Below, piece by piece: positions 35,126-45,409 of a stretch of 64,000 nucleotides of DNA. Location of the stretch: contig JAVSML010025185.1 in assembly GCA_038503035.1 (NCBI GenBank), forward strand, positions 257,039-321,038. The letters run 5' to 3'. The DNA is from Crocodylus rhombifer (taxonomy: Eukaryota > Chordata > Crocodylia > Crocodylidae). A model generated the notes under the pieces. That model saw only the letters and a list, made by a program, of their open reading frames with translations. It was not told the DNA's origin and did not search any database. Within the stretch, counting starts at the first letter, position 1, and each line of letters begins with the position of its first letter. Made by a program: the position numbers and the translations under genes.

Positions 35126-35950
35126 ATCCATCATGCCTGACAGGCAATTAACTAGTACTATTATAACCATCTCAAGTGAACTTCTGTATGTTCCACAAAT
35201 TATCCAAACTATTTCTTGAGGTCTGGTTGAAAATTCTGACAGAATCAGGGTTGGGGGGGAGGGAAATGTTGTTTATTTGATTTCTGTAAAAAGACAATTT
35301 GATAACTGTGGTCCATTCAGTTACCTTAAAATACCCTCAGATATGCCTATACGACTGTGCAGATTGTTGACTATAAATACAGCCATGCTGTAGAGCTTTA
35401 ATGTTTGAAATTCAGTTGCTTACAGGGGCTAATCAGCCTTCAGATCATAGGAACACTATGTAGCTCTTACACAGCAAATAAATTGAGGCAGTGATATGCA
35501 TGGCCTTCTAATCAAGCAATAACAATGAAGTGCAACAATCAAGTGGCTGTAGCATAGCCTGAAGTAACAACTCAAATCACACTTCTGGATATGAATGGTA
35601 CCTTTCAATCAGCCTATTAAATCTCGATATAAATTGTCAGATAGACACATGCAAACCTTCTTACTTGTAGTTATCAGATTTGCAGTGTGTTCTCAATTAG
35701 TCTTTTCTAAAACATTTTGAGCTGCCAACATGTGGGTAGGCTTTTGCTTTCCAAAATGTCAAGTGCATATGAACTCCATTGAACCCCTAGACATGTGACA
35801 AAAACTATTTTTACTCAATGATTGCCATTTCTGTCATTTTTCATTGATGTTAGCAAATACTTTATTTGCTTCTTCAGAGTTTAAAGGGAGGGAAAGAAAT
35901 GTGCAAATATATTATAAGCATGAGTCTATTTCTTCTCCCACTGAAATTCA
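35126..35950. other. No recognisable feature
   Basis: Unique-looking sequence with a G run at 35254-35260. No gene found. Confidence 0.4.
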
Positions 35951-36069
35951 AAATCCACTTTTCTTGAGCAATTACTACAGAGCCACAATTTCTAGTGATC
36001 AGAATATGATTTTTATTTCTGTTTAAAATGTCAGTAATAAACTGCTTAAGAACTAAGAGTTTGACCCCT
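35951..36069 (+). repeat. Duplicated 119-bp segment, copy A
   Basis: Matches 40024-40143 in the same orientation with about eight substitutions and one single-base gap, roughly 92% identity by eye. Shared core: CTAGTGATCAGAATATGATT. The flanks outside the segment do not match, so the boundaries are sharp. It could be a short interspersed repeat or a local segmental duplication. Confidence 0.85.
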
Positions 36070-36764
36070 TTGTTTTAATATAATATCAAGGTAGTATGAG
36101 TTGAATGGCCCTGGTGTTTTCTCACATATAAGCAATATTAATCACAACCACTTATCAGTGAAGAAGACATTATTTGTTATAGACCATATGTATTCATATT
36201 TTTTCATGATAGCTTAAATATGGAAATAGCCTGTGCAAAAGGTGCAAAATGCCCTGGTCTGAGCTGTAGATTGTTCAGACCTAAATATTTCTTTCAGTGA
36301 TATCTGTAAAGAAAACTAGAGAAGGACAAATTTGAATCCCTTTGAATTGTCACTTATTTGGAGAGCTGAGCTTTAGTAAAATCTCTTTTAAGATTTTGAA
36401 AGAAGTGTTTTTCATTGCTGGCTTCCAGCTGAGCTAGAATAAGAAGTGCAGCAACACCAAGAGAATGGCTTTTATCACAGTATTACTAGGCCACATCTGT
36501 AGCAGAAAAACCATGACAAAATCTAGTCTAAGGACATCTGCAACCCAGTTTTGGAAATTCATCATGGTTGATGGTTGAGATGTATATCTGAAACTTTGAG
36601 TGTTTATCTGCTCTGGAAACACAAGCCAACATGTTTGAGGTTCACAATCTGCTAAATAAAATGTATGGCCATATCTAAAACAAGACTTTCTGAGTACATG
36701 CTAAGGGTGTGTAGTTGCCTTGTTAGCTTGGGAGATCAGTACCTAGTTTTGATTAATGGGGTTT
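36070..36764. other. No recognisable feature
   Basis: Unique AT-rich sequence with no coding or repeat signal recognised. Confidence 0.4.
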
Positions 36765-36772
36765 AGCTAGTC

Positions 36773-36933
36773 CAGAGGTGGACAATTATTTTAGGCAGAG
36801 GGCTGCTTACTGTGTTTTGGGAAGCCATTGAGGACCACATTATAGGCAGCCAGGGGCAGATAAATATTAATTTTCTAAATTTTTTAGGGGCCCTGATAGA
36901 ATGGCCCCATGGGCCACATTTTGCCCAGCCCTG
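36773..36933. mobile_element. hAT MITE, 161 bp, 8-bp TSD
   Basis: Left tip CAGAGGTGGACAATTATTTT. The right tip, reverse complemented, is CAGGGCTGGGCAAAATGTGG. Flanks are AGCTAGTC (36765-36772) and AGCTAGAC (36934-36941), 7 of 8 matching. The interior reads GGGCTGCTTACTGTG and GGCCCCATGGGCCACA, typical of short hAT derivatives with GGGCCAC-rich subterminal sequence. Non-coding. Confidence 0.85.
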
Positions 36934-36941
36934 AGCTAGAC

Positions 36942-38017
36942 CATATCCCTCCACAGCAAAGTCTTTCTATTACCATATCTTCCCTGTTTCTGCACTCACC
37001 AGTGTATGTCTCATTCTATGTGCTTAACCAGTCCTGGATTGTTTCCTGAACCTTATAGGCAGAACCCTGTCCACATGTCACTGGCACGAATGGGGATTTG
37101 CCTGCATGTTTCTCAGTATAGTGGTTGCACATTAGCCATTACACACTGCTTATGTGTAATGCAGGCTACAAATGCAAGGGAAATTACGAACAATACATTT
37201 TATATTTAACAGAAAGATATATTTCGCAGAAAATAACAGGAAAAATGTGGAAGCATAAAGTTAAATATACTTAAATGGTGGATGCATTGTGCAACTATAG
37301 GATGCTACTGATGCCTACAAGAATATTTTTATAAACATCGTGTAACTATCCTCATGATCCACTATATAAATGAGTTATAACAACAGCGCTGTTGATCCTG
37401 TGATCTCAGAGTGAATAATAATAATGAATTTTGCCTCATGATACCACTGCTAGTAAATAAGATTGATTATCTGCAAGGTAAAACAACCACAGATTATGAT
37501 GCTGATCAAAAGCTTGCCGAAGCTTCCACTGTGATAGGCATTCAACATGCCCTAAGTGGTATGCCCAACAATGAAGAAATGACTGCTGACTCTTGCTTTT
37601 ATGTCTTTATAACAGGATCTTTTGTCTTTCTTACCACTGCCAAATTACCATTTTTTTCTATCAGCTCCTGTTCTCAACAAGATAATATTCACATGCCAGA
37701 TGCTCATCCTTGCTTTTCACTGGAGTAAAAAAGAGCATTATGTATAGAGCATTATGTTTGGGCAGGTAAGGGAATAGCTTCTAAAAATCTGTTCTTCTCC
37801 AGCTTGTAGAGGGAGTGAGGAAGGCAGGAGAGAAAATCTTTATTGTCGTGCCAGGTGATTTATGTTGTACCAACTAATAAGTTAGCTTATTATAAGACTC
37901 TGAGAGACAATGGCAGCATTAAGCCTCTTAGCATTAATCTACTACCTGGGCTAGTCTTGAAGCAGCTCAACAAAATGTTTCAACAGGCTTGTGACAATCC
38001 AATCTATCCCCTATGTC
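36942..38017. other. Unique DNA, no gene accepted
   Basis: An open frame at 37411-37728 (105 codons, plus) begins MNNNNEFCLMIPLLVNKIDY and includes DADQKLAEASTVIGIQHALS. I recognise no domain, and there is no splice or promoter context. Its hydrophobic C-terminal half may be chance. Confidence 0.35.
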
Positions 38018-38080
38018 AGGAAGGTCCAACTTCTAAGTGGCCAAGAGGCTGCATGCTGCACAGGCCATGACCCTGCCCAA
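38018..38080 (+). mobile_element. hAT MITE left-end fragment
   Basis: CAGGAAGGTCCAACTTCTAA, then GTGGCCAAGAGGCTGCATGC and ACAGGCC, resembles the left end of hAT MITEs that open CAGGGNTGGCCAACTT. The right end is absent; the text runs into unrelated sequence with a small tandem AAATGTTACCAA duplication near 38115-38140. Confidence 0.5.
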
Positions 38081-38227
38081 ATTTTTGATTTAGGTAGTAG
38101 GTAAAGGGGTAAAATGTTACCAAAAATGTTACCAAAATTTTGTTTTAGGTACTAGGTGATTCAAGATACAGGCACAGACACTCAGTCTGCTCAGGGTATT
38201 GGATTTATTAAATATGTAAGTAGACAA

Positions 38228-38720
38228 TAGGGCTGTGTGAAGCTTTAGTCGCGATTAGATTCAGAGGAGATTCAGCCCAGTTCAGCGGCCAAATCTCCAA
38301 ATCCAAATCAAATCAGGAGATCCATTAAAAGGTCCAAGTGGAATCCAAAGCCTCTGAATTGACTTGGAAAAGATCTGGAGATTTGGATTGGCCAGGGAGA
38401 GGCAGCCACAGCTGGGCGGCTGCAGGTTCTGCCATGGCTTCTCCAGCTGTGGTTGCCTCTCCCTGGGTAGGGGAAGCTGTGGGAGAAGCCCCCATGGCTG
38501 CGCGCCCAGCACCATCCCCCACCTAGCCCAGCCTCCCGGCACTTAATAAAAAAGTCCTGCACTCACCATCTGCAGCTGCGGCAATCAGGGCCTCTGGGGG
38601 TTCATGGCAGAGCCCCTCCTGTGCAGCACGGGGCGGTGGGGGGCATCAGGGATCTTCCCTCCCACACCTGGCACCCACATGGCAGCTGCCCCATGACATG
38701 GGAGCAGCGTGGTATAAAGA
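38228..38720. mobile_element. Foldback hAT-type element, related to 608-1418, right end lost
   Basis: The left end TAGGGCTGTGTGAAGCTTTA and the following AAATCTCCAAATCCAAATCA match the element at 608-1418. The GC-rich core contains a near-perfect hairpin, arms 38392-38415 and 38443-38466 with one mismatch (CCAGGGAGAGGC opens the left arm). No mirrored terminus is seen. The right limit near 38720 is a guess from composition. The many overlapping open frames in the core result from the foldback and GC content. Confidence 0.65.
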
Positions 38721-38846
38721 CAAAGTACAAAGATGATACACCAGACTGGCTACCAAGATGATAACTGAGCATGCTTGAATCCCAAAGCGTTCTCAGAGCC
38801 TGATCAACTCTCAAGGCTTGCTCTGAGAGTTTCTCTCAAGACTATA

Positions 38847-38895
38847 TGTGTGTGTGTGTGTAGATAGATAGATAGATAGACAGATAGATAGATAT
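38847..38895. repeat. (TG)n and (GATA)n microsatellite
   Basis: TGTGTGTGTGTGTGTG is followed by a run of GATA units, AGATAGATAGATAGATAGAC and onward to 38893, with one GACA variant unit. Such runs are usually polymorphic in length. Confidence 0.95.
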
Positions 38896-39130
38896 CACCC
38901 TGGCTCACAGGGCAGGGCAGGAACCAGGCAGGGGCTGTTGTAGCTGGATGGCTACGCACACAATAAGCATGAGACAAGTCACAGAGACCTCTGTATTGGC
39001 AAAACAGAATGCCACATATGAACATATTCTGATTATAGCTATCTGTATAGAGACCAATCACAAGCTGATCATGAGTTGCGAGCATGAGTACAACAGTGTG
39101 AAAAAGTGGAAAAATACTGCAGAAGCACAT

Positions 39131-39224
39131 ACAGAAAATGGGACTCTCTATATAGAGTATATATAAACACACACACTTGTGCGTGTGTGTATACACTATA
39201 TATATAAAGAGTCCCATTTTCTGT
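39131..39224. repeat. 94-bp palindrome with AT and CA/TG centre
   Basis: Arms 39131-39154 and 39201-39224 pair over 24 bases with one mismatch; the left arm begins ACAGAAAATGGGACTC. The centre is TATA-rich with CACACACAC and GTGTGTGTG facing each other around 39178, so most of the remaining 46 bases also pair. The structure could extrude as a cruciform or hairpin. The arms carry non-microsatellite sequence, so it is more than a simple TG tract. Confidence 0.9.
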
Positions 39225-39595
39225 TTGTGGAAAAAGTGACAAAATTTGCCTATCAGCACTTCTATTTACACAAAACTTAATATTTTTCCTCTTATCCTGA
39301 CTAAATGGAGACAGGAGACAAATAGGCAGCAGCTCAGGAGATATCCTGCATCCTTACTTTACTATTGAATCTATTAGACTCTAATCAGTACGCACTCAGC
39401 ATTTATCTAGAAATGTTCCTCTGTAATACTGCTTTGGAAAAAACCAACTGGAAAGCTATCCAGTGTAACACAATGGGTTACAATTATTGCTTAAATGTTG
39501 ATGTGTCAGGGAGGGTTACTAGCAACCTATATGCCATCTGAAATACACGGCATGGCAGAGAATAACCCGGGAAATCCAGTAATAGAATGAAAACT
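39225..39595. other. No recognisable feature
   Basis: Unique sequence between the palindrome and the TGTCA-rich block. Confidence 0.35.
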
Positions 39596-39960
39596 CAGTC
39601 GTCAGTATCTGAGTGAGTTCCTGTCAGTCACGCTTGTCTGTGCCTCCTGCAGAAGAGGGAATATTTGCTCAGACTCTCATATTTATTTGCCTGTCATGCT
39701 TGTTTTGATATTCAGCTGACAATCTGCACAGAATGACTGACACGAGCAAATGCTGACGGGTGTCAGCAGTGAAATGAGATGACGACTGATTGTATTACCA
39801 TTTTAAATGCCCTGTCTTACTCTGCTGAGTATTATGATTTTGCTCTTCCCTTACCTGTCATGCTTGATTAACTAGTTCCCGCTGTAGACTTGTGATGGTT
39901 CAAGTTGCACTCAGCCCTCCATTTAGCGTGACAACTGCAGTTTCCTCATATTACAGCAAC
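39596..39960. promoter_or_regulatory. Candidate conserved regulatory block, TGTCA/TGACA cluster
   Basis: This block has no transposon character and balanced base composition, with seven TGTCA or TGACA sites in 312 bases: 39622, 39692, 39717, 39738, 39761, 39856 and 39929. Chance would give fewer than one. TGACA is the core bound by TALE homeodomain factors (MEIS, PREP, TGIF). The 13-mer CCTGTCATGCTTG occurs at 39690-39702 and again at 39854-39866. TGATTGTAT (39788) and TTGATTAAC (39864) resemble PBX or homeodomain sites. The enrichment is seen directly; that this is an enhancer is inference. Confidence 0.35.
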
Positions 39961-40023
39961 AATCTGCTTTCCTTTCCCTTTTCTTCTAGAACCCTTACAT
40001 TAAAGTTCCTTAATTTAAGTTTT

Positions 40024-40143
40024 AAATCCACTTATCTTTAGCAATTATTACAGAGCCACAATTCCTAGTGATCAGAATATGATTTTTATTCCTATTTAAA
40101 ATGTTAGTAATAAACTGCTTAAGGAACTAAGAATTTGACCCCT
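40024..40143 (+). repeat. Duplicated 120-bp segment, copy B
   Basis: Same-orientation partner of 35951-36069. The shared core CTAGTGATCAGAATATGATT is flanked by a conserved TACAGAGCCACAATT and TAATAAACTGCTTAAG. This copy has one extra G (CTTAAGGAACTAAG). Confidence 0.85.
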
Positions 40144-40180
40144 ACGGTCTAGCTGAGCCTTCTTTAATAAAGAAGGTCAT

Positions 40181-40240
40181 TGGTGTTTGTGTGCATGTGT
40201 GTGTGTGTGTGCGCACACATGTGCACACATACATGTCATA
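40181..40240. repeat. TG/CA microsatellite with inverted centre
   Basis: A GTGTGTGTGTGTG run is followed by CGCACACATGTGCACACA, so TG and CA stretches face each other and can pair. Confidence 0.9.
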
Positions 40241-41434
40241 CTCTGCCAAACTGCATCTGCCTGAGTACTAGGAAGTCATTTGCCGTTATCTGTGTATTAA
40301 ACAGGAGAACATAGCATGCTTTGAGAACAGTCCTTAAACTAGCACACTGAAACAGGAATATTTTTCAGTGGGGTTGCTGAGTGTTCAAAGGTTTCTTTGA
40401 GAAAAAAATCAGGTCATAATATATCAGTCCATAATTCTCATCAGGGTTTAGACATCAGGCTAGCAATATCTAAATATTGCCTGCAGCAAAAGTAAAAGAA
40501 TTGTTTCTCTTTGCATGTGTAATTTATAGAATGACAGAAAAATTGAACAGTACCTTCAAACACGTAATGGATAAGACTGGTAGTTTAGGTACACAGATTT
40601 TTGTTTTAAAATTCAGTGGTATGATCAGCTCCTGCAAAGGACAACCTGCTTTGGGTATGGTAGTACAACCAGATGATTTTAAAAGATGCATTTTAGAGGA
40701 ATATTAATGATTCATTTCAAGCAAAAGGTTCAAAGTCATTTTAACTGACCCCTTGCCTATTACTGGCTGAATGCTTTGTGAGCTGTGCTGTGCCAACACC
40801 CAATCCATTCAACATAGCTGGGAAAGGCAAAGGAAGGAAAGGGAAGATTCTTGATGGTAACATACCTTCCCTACAGTGTACCTGCCAATTCAGCTGCAAC
40901 AATGCAGGGGGGTAAATAATCTGTATCAAGAAAAATGGTGGGACAAGGTAACTAGGTTCCTGGGGTAGTGTAGCTCACTGCCATCTTTACCCAAGCTTTG
41001 TAGTTACTCCACAAGTGCAACTGAGACTGTAAAGTATTAAGCAATAGACCATGCTTTCCTGTTTCTTGGCACAATGTCTAATACAATGGGGACTCAATCT
41101 GTTTTTGCTATCAGAGTAACAGAATATCATCTTAAGTCCCCAGTGTTTTGTGTTCATCTTTGTCATCCGATTTTCTTGATGGAACTACTACTATCAAGGA
41201 CCCTGTGACAACATCTTGCAATTTATAGGTTTTCTGCAGCTCAGTGTGCTGAATATGTCAGCTAGCATCTTCTTTTCCCCCCTACTACCTGCATTCTGTC
41301 TGTTCTGAAAATAATGTCTTTTTAAATCCCTTCCTTCAGCACATTTTAAAGGCTTAGCAGCTATGAAAATGCTTAGGTATATCCCTGAGCCTGCTTAACC
41401 CAACACAAGCTCCTAATGTGTGTTATGAAACTCT
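40241..41434. other. Unique DNA, no gene seen
   Basis: No coding domain or repeat end recognised. An open frame at 40477-40707 carries no known motif. Confidence 0.4.
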
Positions 41435-41734
41435 GGGTGCCTTTACATGGCTCTGGGGTGAGGGGAGGGGCATTTTAATTAGACTGGCTCTTGGGAGCAG
41501 TTCTAATTAAAATGCTGCAGGGTCTCATGTATTCAGTATCCTACATTTTAAAATAGCTGCAAGGGTGCTTTAACTAAAGCTTGTTTGACCAGCTTTAGGT
41601 GAAGTGTCCATATGGCCATTTAGAAACAAGGGATGCCAAATACGTGAGATGCTGCAGCATGCTGGAGCATTCTAAGTAGAACACTCCAGGAGATTCGATT
41701 AATCAAAAGCATTGGAGCACGTGTATAGGCACCC
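41435..41734. mobile_element. MITE of the GGGTGC family, 300 bp
   Basis: Left end GGGTGCCTTTACATGGCTCT. The right end, reverse complemented, is GGGTGCCTATACACGTGCTC. Inside, CATTTTAATTAGACTGGCTC and GAGCAGTTCTAATTAAAATG form a further inverted pair (about 41471-41513). No convincing target duplication is visible (GAAACTCT on the left, AAAGTGCA on the right). Non-coding. Confidence 0.7.
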
Positions 41735-41754
41735 AAAGTGCAGATATTTCAGAT

Positions 41755-41857
41755 GGTGATATCTTTTATATGGACCAACTATGTCTTTCAGATGAAGTTA
41801 GATAAACTTTTGAATTCAAGATATTTTCTGTCAGTTGGTCCAATAAAATATATCACC
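41755..41857. repeat. Foldback repeat split by the LTR insertion, left part
   Basis: GGTGATATCTTTTATATGGA opens the left arm (41755-41779). The right arm, GTTGGTCCAATAAAATATAT CACC, is at 41834-41857. The text that should follow in this repeat, TAATGTCTGG and then a GTGGCTACAA block, resumes at 43211-43235 beyond the LTR-like element. The GGTCCAATAAAA piece is also present at 29755. Confidence 0.6.
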
Positions 41858-42010
41858 CTCATGTAGCCCAGGTGCACCCAGGGGGTGTGCCCTGTCCTCT
41901 GTTGACAGTGGTGGTGGCCAGGCGGGGTGCTGAGGAAGGGGTCAGCTACTAGAGCGGCTTCCTCCCCTCTCTATAGAGCTAGGCCAAAACCAATACTTAA
42001 CTATGTACAG

Positions 42011-42016
42011 TTTATT
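42011..42016 (-). terminator. Candidate polyadenylation signal of the probable LTR
   Basis: AATAAA on the minus strand, within GTAATAAACTGTAC. In the LTR reading it lies downstream of the TATA box, as expected, though unusually far. Confidence 0.35.
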
Positions 42017-42970
42017 ACAAAAATAAATACAGATGCTTAACATAAAACATAGAATATTTACAGGGCTTAACATATAATACTATATATAATATTCTACAAG
42101 TCACATATAATACCTAATCAGAACCAAATAACTTACAACCTATACAACACAATTAACACATAGGGATATTAACCTATATAACCCAGGTCACTTAATCACA
42201 ATATTTCTTTAAACCTTCACAAATATTAATACCAATATACCCATTGAAACATTAAAACATGTAAACCATATGAACCCCCTTAAAGAATACCCCAATCTAT
42301 ATAGCCCTTAACAAGACAACCTCAAAATAGGGCGTGCACTCAGCACCTCCCAAATGGGTTTCCCTGAAGGCCTTCCCCTTTAGGGCCCTGGGATGTGGAC
42401 ACACCCCTCCTGCAATGGAGGGTAGAGGTGGCAAACCCTCCTTACCCATGTTATCCTTCCCTGCAGAGTCCACTTCCCCACTAACTACACTTCTCTGGAG
42501 AATTCAAGGCTTGCCCCCTGGTGGCTGATCCTACACGAGTCTTTCTCTGGCGGTGTCCTTGGCTCTCCTCGATGGCCTGGCACCCTGCACTGGGCACCCA
42601 GGGCTCTGTCTCTCACAGGAGCCAACACCTTGCAGACTCTGACTCCCTGGTCTCACACTGGGGATTTTCTCCTTTCCTGGGCCCTGCTCTGGGCACTGGC
42701 GCTCTTTTAGTTAAAAGTGGAGCCACACTGCAGGGCTCTGGTCACTCGGCCTAGGGCTAGGGCTAACATGAGCAGCTGCAAGCTGCTTCCAAGGTGGTTC
42801 TCTGTGTGCTGTCCTGCACAGTGACTGCCCAGCCACTTGCTGGGTTTGCAGGCTCAAGCTGCTTACAGCCTGATCCCTGTGCACCGATTTGCAGCGTCCC
42901 AAGGATGACCATTTCTGGAGCTCCTCGCCATCCTTCATCGTCTCTCTCCACAGTGCTGAGCATGCTCCCC

Positions 42971-42977
42971 TTTTATA
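42971..42977 (-). promoter_or_regulatory. TATA box of the probable LTR
   Basis: On the minus strand TATAAAA sits in GAGTATAAAAGGGGAGC. It is the best core-promoter match of the element, and it marks the presumed U3/R orientation. Confidence 0.45.
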
Positions 42978-43210
42978 CTCTTCAGGGGCTTTACTCCCGA
43001 AGTTCTCCAGACCTGGTTGGTGCAATTCTGATTCAGGTCCAGGTTTTCCTTGCCCCCTCCCTTTTGAAAAGGGCAGGGCATTGCTTCTCTTGTGCTGCCT
43101 CCAGACTGGTGGGCAGGCTCCAACAATCAAACAGCAGATCCTTGATCCTGGGACCCAACCAAGCTCTGAAAAGGTAAGCCTGCTACGCTCAGAAATCCTG
43201 GCCTCTCACA

Positions 43211-45318
43211 TAATGTCTGGATCGTCGTGGCTACAAACCCACTCTAACACTACCAGTATTTCAGAACATTCCTGTCATGATTGAACTGACAGTAGTTGCC
43301 AAATACTTAAGATGCACTTTAAAAAAAAAAAACAAATAAAATATCAGGGATGGGAAGGAGGGGATTTTTAAATGGCCAAATTAATTTATCCTCTTTGTCC
43401 TATATTGCAGGTATGTTTTATCTAAAATACATGTATACTAATAATGGTAATTCATAAAATATCCAATGTCTCTCCCAAGCCAGGGCAGCCCAACAGGCTA
43501 TTACAGAGAAGACATACCCATTTCTATAGTCAAGGGTACACAAGAGAATGATGTAGTTTCCATTGCATCAGGTTGCTTTTTGGTTGTAGTCTTCAGCGTA
43601 CATCCTCAGCAAGGTTCATACTTACATTTTCTGACCACTAGTGAAATGCCCTAAACACTTTCCTCCCACATGCTTAATTTGGAATGGAAATGTGGATGAT
43701 ATGCATTAAGGATCCAATCCTATAAAAGTAAAACTCATATATATGAGCAACCCAAACAAGCAAACTGTAAAATGTCTCATCAGGCATGTCTACACCATGG
43801 CAGCAATAAGCCTATGTGAGCCATATCTGAGCACATGTGAGACCTACTCTAGGCTACACTCCAAACTGGGAATATGCTGGTAAATATGTGCAGTCACCCC
43901 CAGCAGCTCCTCCATTATTGCAGATGGAGATCTTGATAACAGCTTTACCAGTGTCTCTGGGTTTCAAGCATGGGAGTGGAAATGTGTGGCTGGGAATCCT
44001 TGGGAATGGCCCTTCTGTAGAATAGACATTTGCTAAGTGAGTTAAATTAGTTTCACTTCCACTTTCTTCTAGGATCTCAGTTTGTAAGTTTATCCTTGTT
44101 AGACTTGTGTTGCCTCACACATCAGTGAATTAATTCCACAGTGTGCGAGTGACTCTAGCTGAAGAAATAAGGCATTTAGGAATTACAACTGGTCAAAAAG
44201 GGATAGGACAACCATGAATATTTTACAAGTATTTTCTGCTCTACTTTAAAATTAAAACTATGAAAACAACTCTATAATCACAAGAATGGACTGGAGAGAG
44301 GGAAGGGGTTTCTAAAAGTTCCTCCTCAAAACCATATTTAACCTGCAATAAAGAATTGAATATTGTGTTATCTTTTGAATTTCAAAAATCAAGAATGTTG
44401 CCAAAATTTCAGATTCAAAGTTTGACCAGTTCTAATACATCATGCCCTGGCATATTAAACCAATAGCTCAGGTATTCTAATATTCTGTCTCCAGCAGCAG
44501 ACAATAGCAGAACCATAAGGAATAAGACACAAGACTGCATTCTATTGACAAAGAATTGGAAGTGTACCCAATTTTTTTCATTATCACATGTCATATTTCT
44601 TATACCTTTCTAATGCATTTCTGAATGGTTTCTTGATTCATGTAATTTTGAATCATCTTGAATCTTGCCTAGAGTCTGAATTAAATGATACATTGAACAA
44701 GCTGAATTCCATACCTTTTTATGCAGTCTGGAAAGAAATATTTTACTTGTTTTAGTTATATTGCATTTCAGTTTCATTGGATATTATTAATCCTAATATT
44801 ACTAGAAAAGGGTTAATAGCTTTCAGGGTCTCTCCTAAAAACACTTTCACCTATCTGGAAATGTAGGTAAGTATACTACATCTGGCTAGCTTGATTGTAA
44901 GGTTTCCCACTCACTGCTGGGATGACATTTACAGTCCTTCTCCTCTTTTTGACCTTTCCTCTCCTAAAATTATGCAAAAAGCCATATATATACCAAAAAA
45001 ATTAATGTTTTCTGGTTTGGGCACAAAATCTAAATTTACAAAATATTCAGCATTTTTCCACTGTGGTTTGTGAACCTTTTAAACAAATGTTATCTAATTT
45101 TATTTATCTGGTGTTAATCAAGATCCAGCAGGAGATATTTGATTCATTTGAATTAAAACTAAGTCCAACTGTGAGTAAAAATTACTCAAAACTATATGTA
45201 TAGAAACTGACCAGCATTTGATAATAATTCTTGCAAAAGGACACTACTGAGCTGCATTACATTGAGTTAACTTTGATAACAAGAAGCACGTAATACCAAG
45301 TGGATCTTTATCAATTTT
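43211..45318. other. Mostly unique AT-rich DNA
   Basis: The first 25 bases belong to the interrupted foldback repeat. A 12-base A run lies at 43321-43332. The stretch 43785-43880 (GGCATGTCTACACCATGG) may be a worn GGGTGC-type MITE end but has no partner. No gene was found. Confidence 0.4.
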
Positions 45319-45409
45319 GGGTGCATCCATATGAGATGCTTAATGCTCAGTGGACTTATTCTACTGTGTATTAGCATGGCTGGCAAAAACAGTGCTAATG
45401 CACATATAG

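Larger units (their letters stand above)
41862..43210 (-). mobile_element. Probable solo LTR of an endogenous retrovirus, antisense
   Basis: The plus-strand text opens TGTAGCCCAGG at 41862 and closes GGCCTCTCACA at 43210. On the minus strand it therefore begins TGTGAGAGGCC and ends GGGCTACA, the TG...CA form of LTRs. A minus-strand TATAAAAGGGGAGCATG (42961-42977) looks like a core promoter. An AATAAA signal lies at 42016-42011 toward the other end. The interior has a GC-rich half (42330-43210) and an AT-rich half (41990-42320). The two flanks read as one interrupted older repeat. No target duplication is clear, and the distance from the promoter to the AATAAA is long, so a different non-autonomous LTR element is possible. 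No viral genes are present. Confidence 0.5.

Noticed and set aside
37411..37728. 105-codon open frame as a host exon
   Set aside because: No recognised domain, no homolog that I know, no clear splice signals, and a hydrophobic end consistent with chance.
38804..39259. 151-codon minus-strand open frame
   Set aside because: It spans a GATA/TG microsatellite and the palindrome. The low-complexity YIHTHT and CVCLYIL text comes from these repeats.
42711..43284. Overlapping open frames on both strands near 43 kb
   Set aside because: They fall in the GC-rich half of the probable LTR and have no domain.
43785..43880. Another GGGTGC-family MITE
   Set aside because: Only GGCATGTCTACACC resembles the terminus, and no partner end was found.
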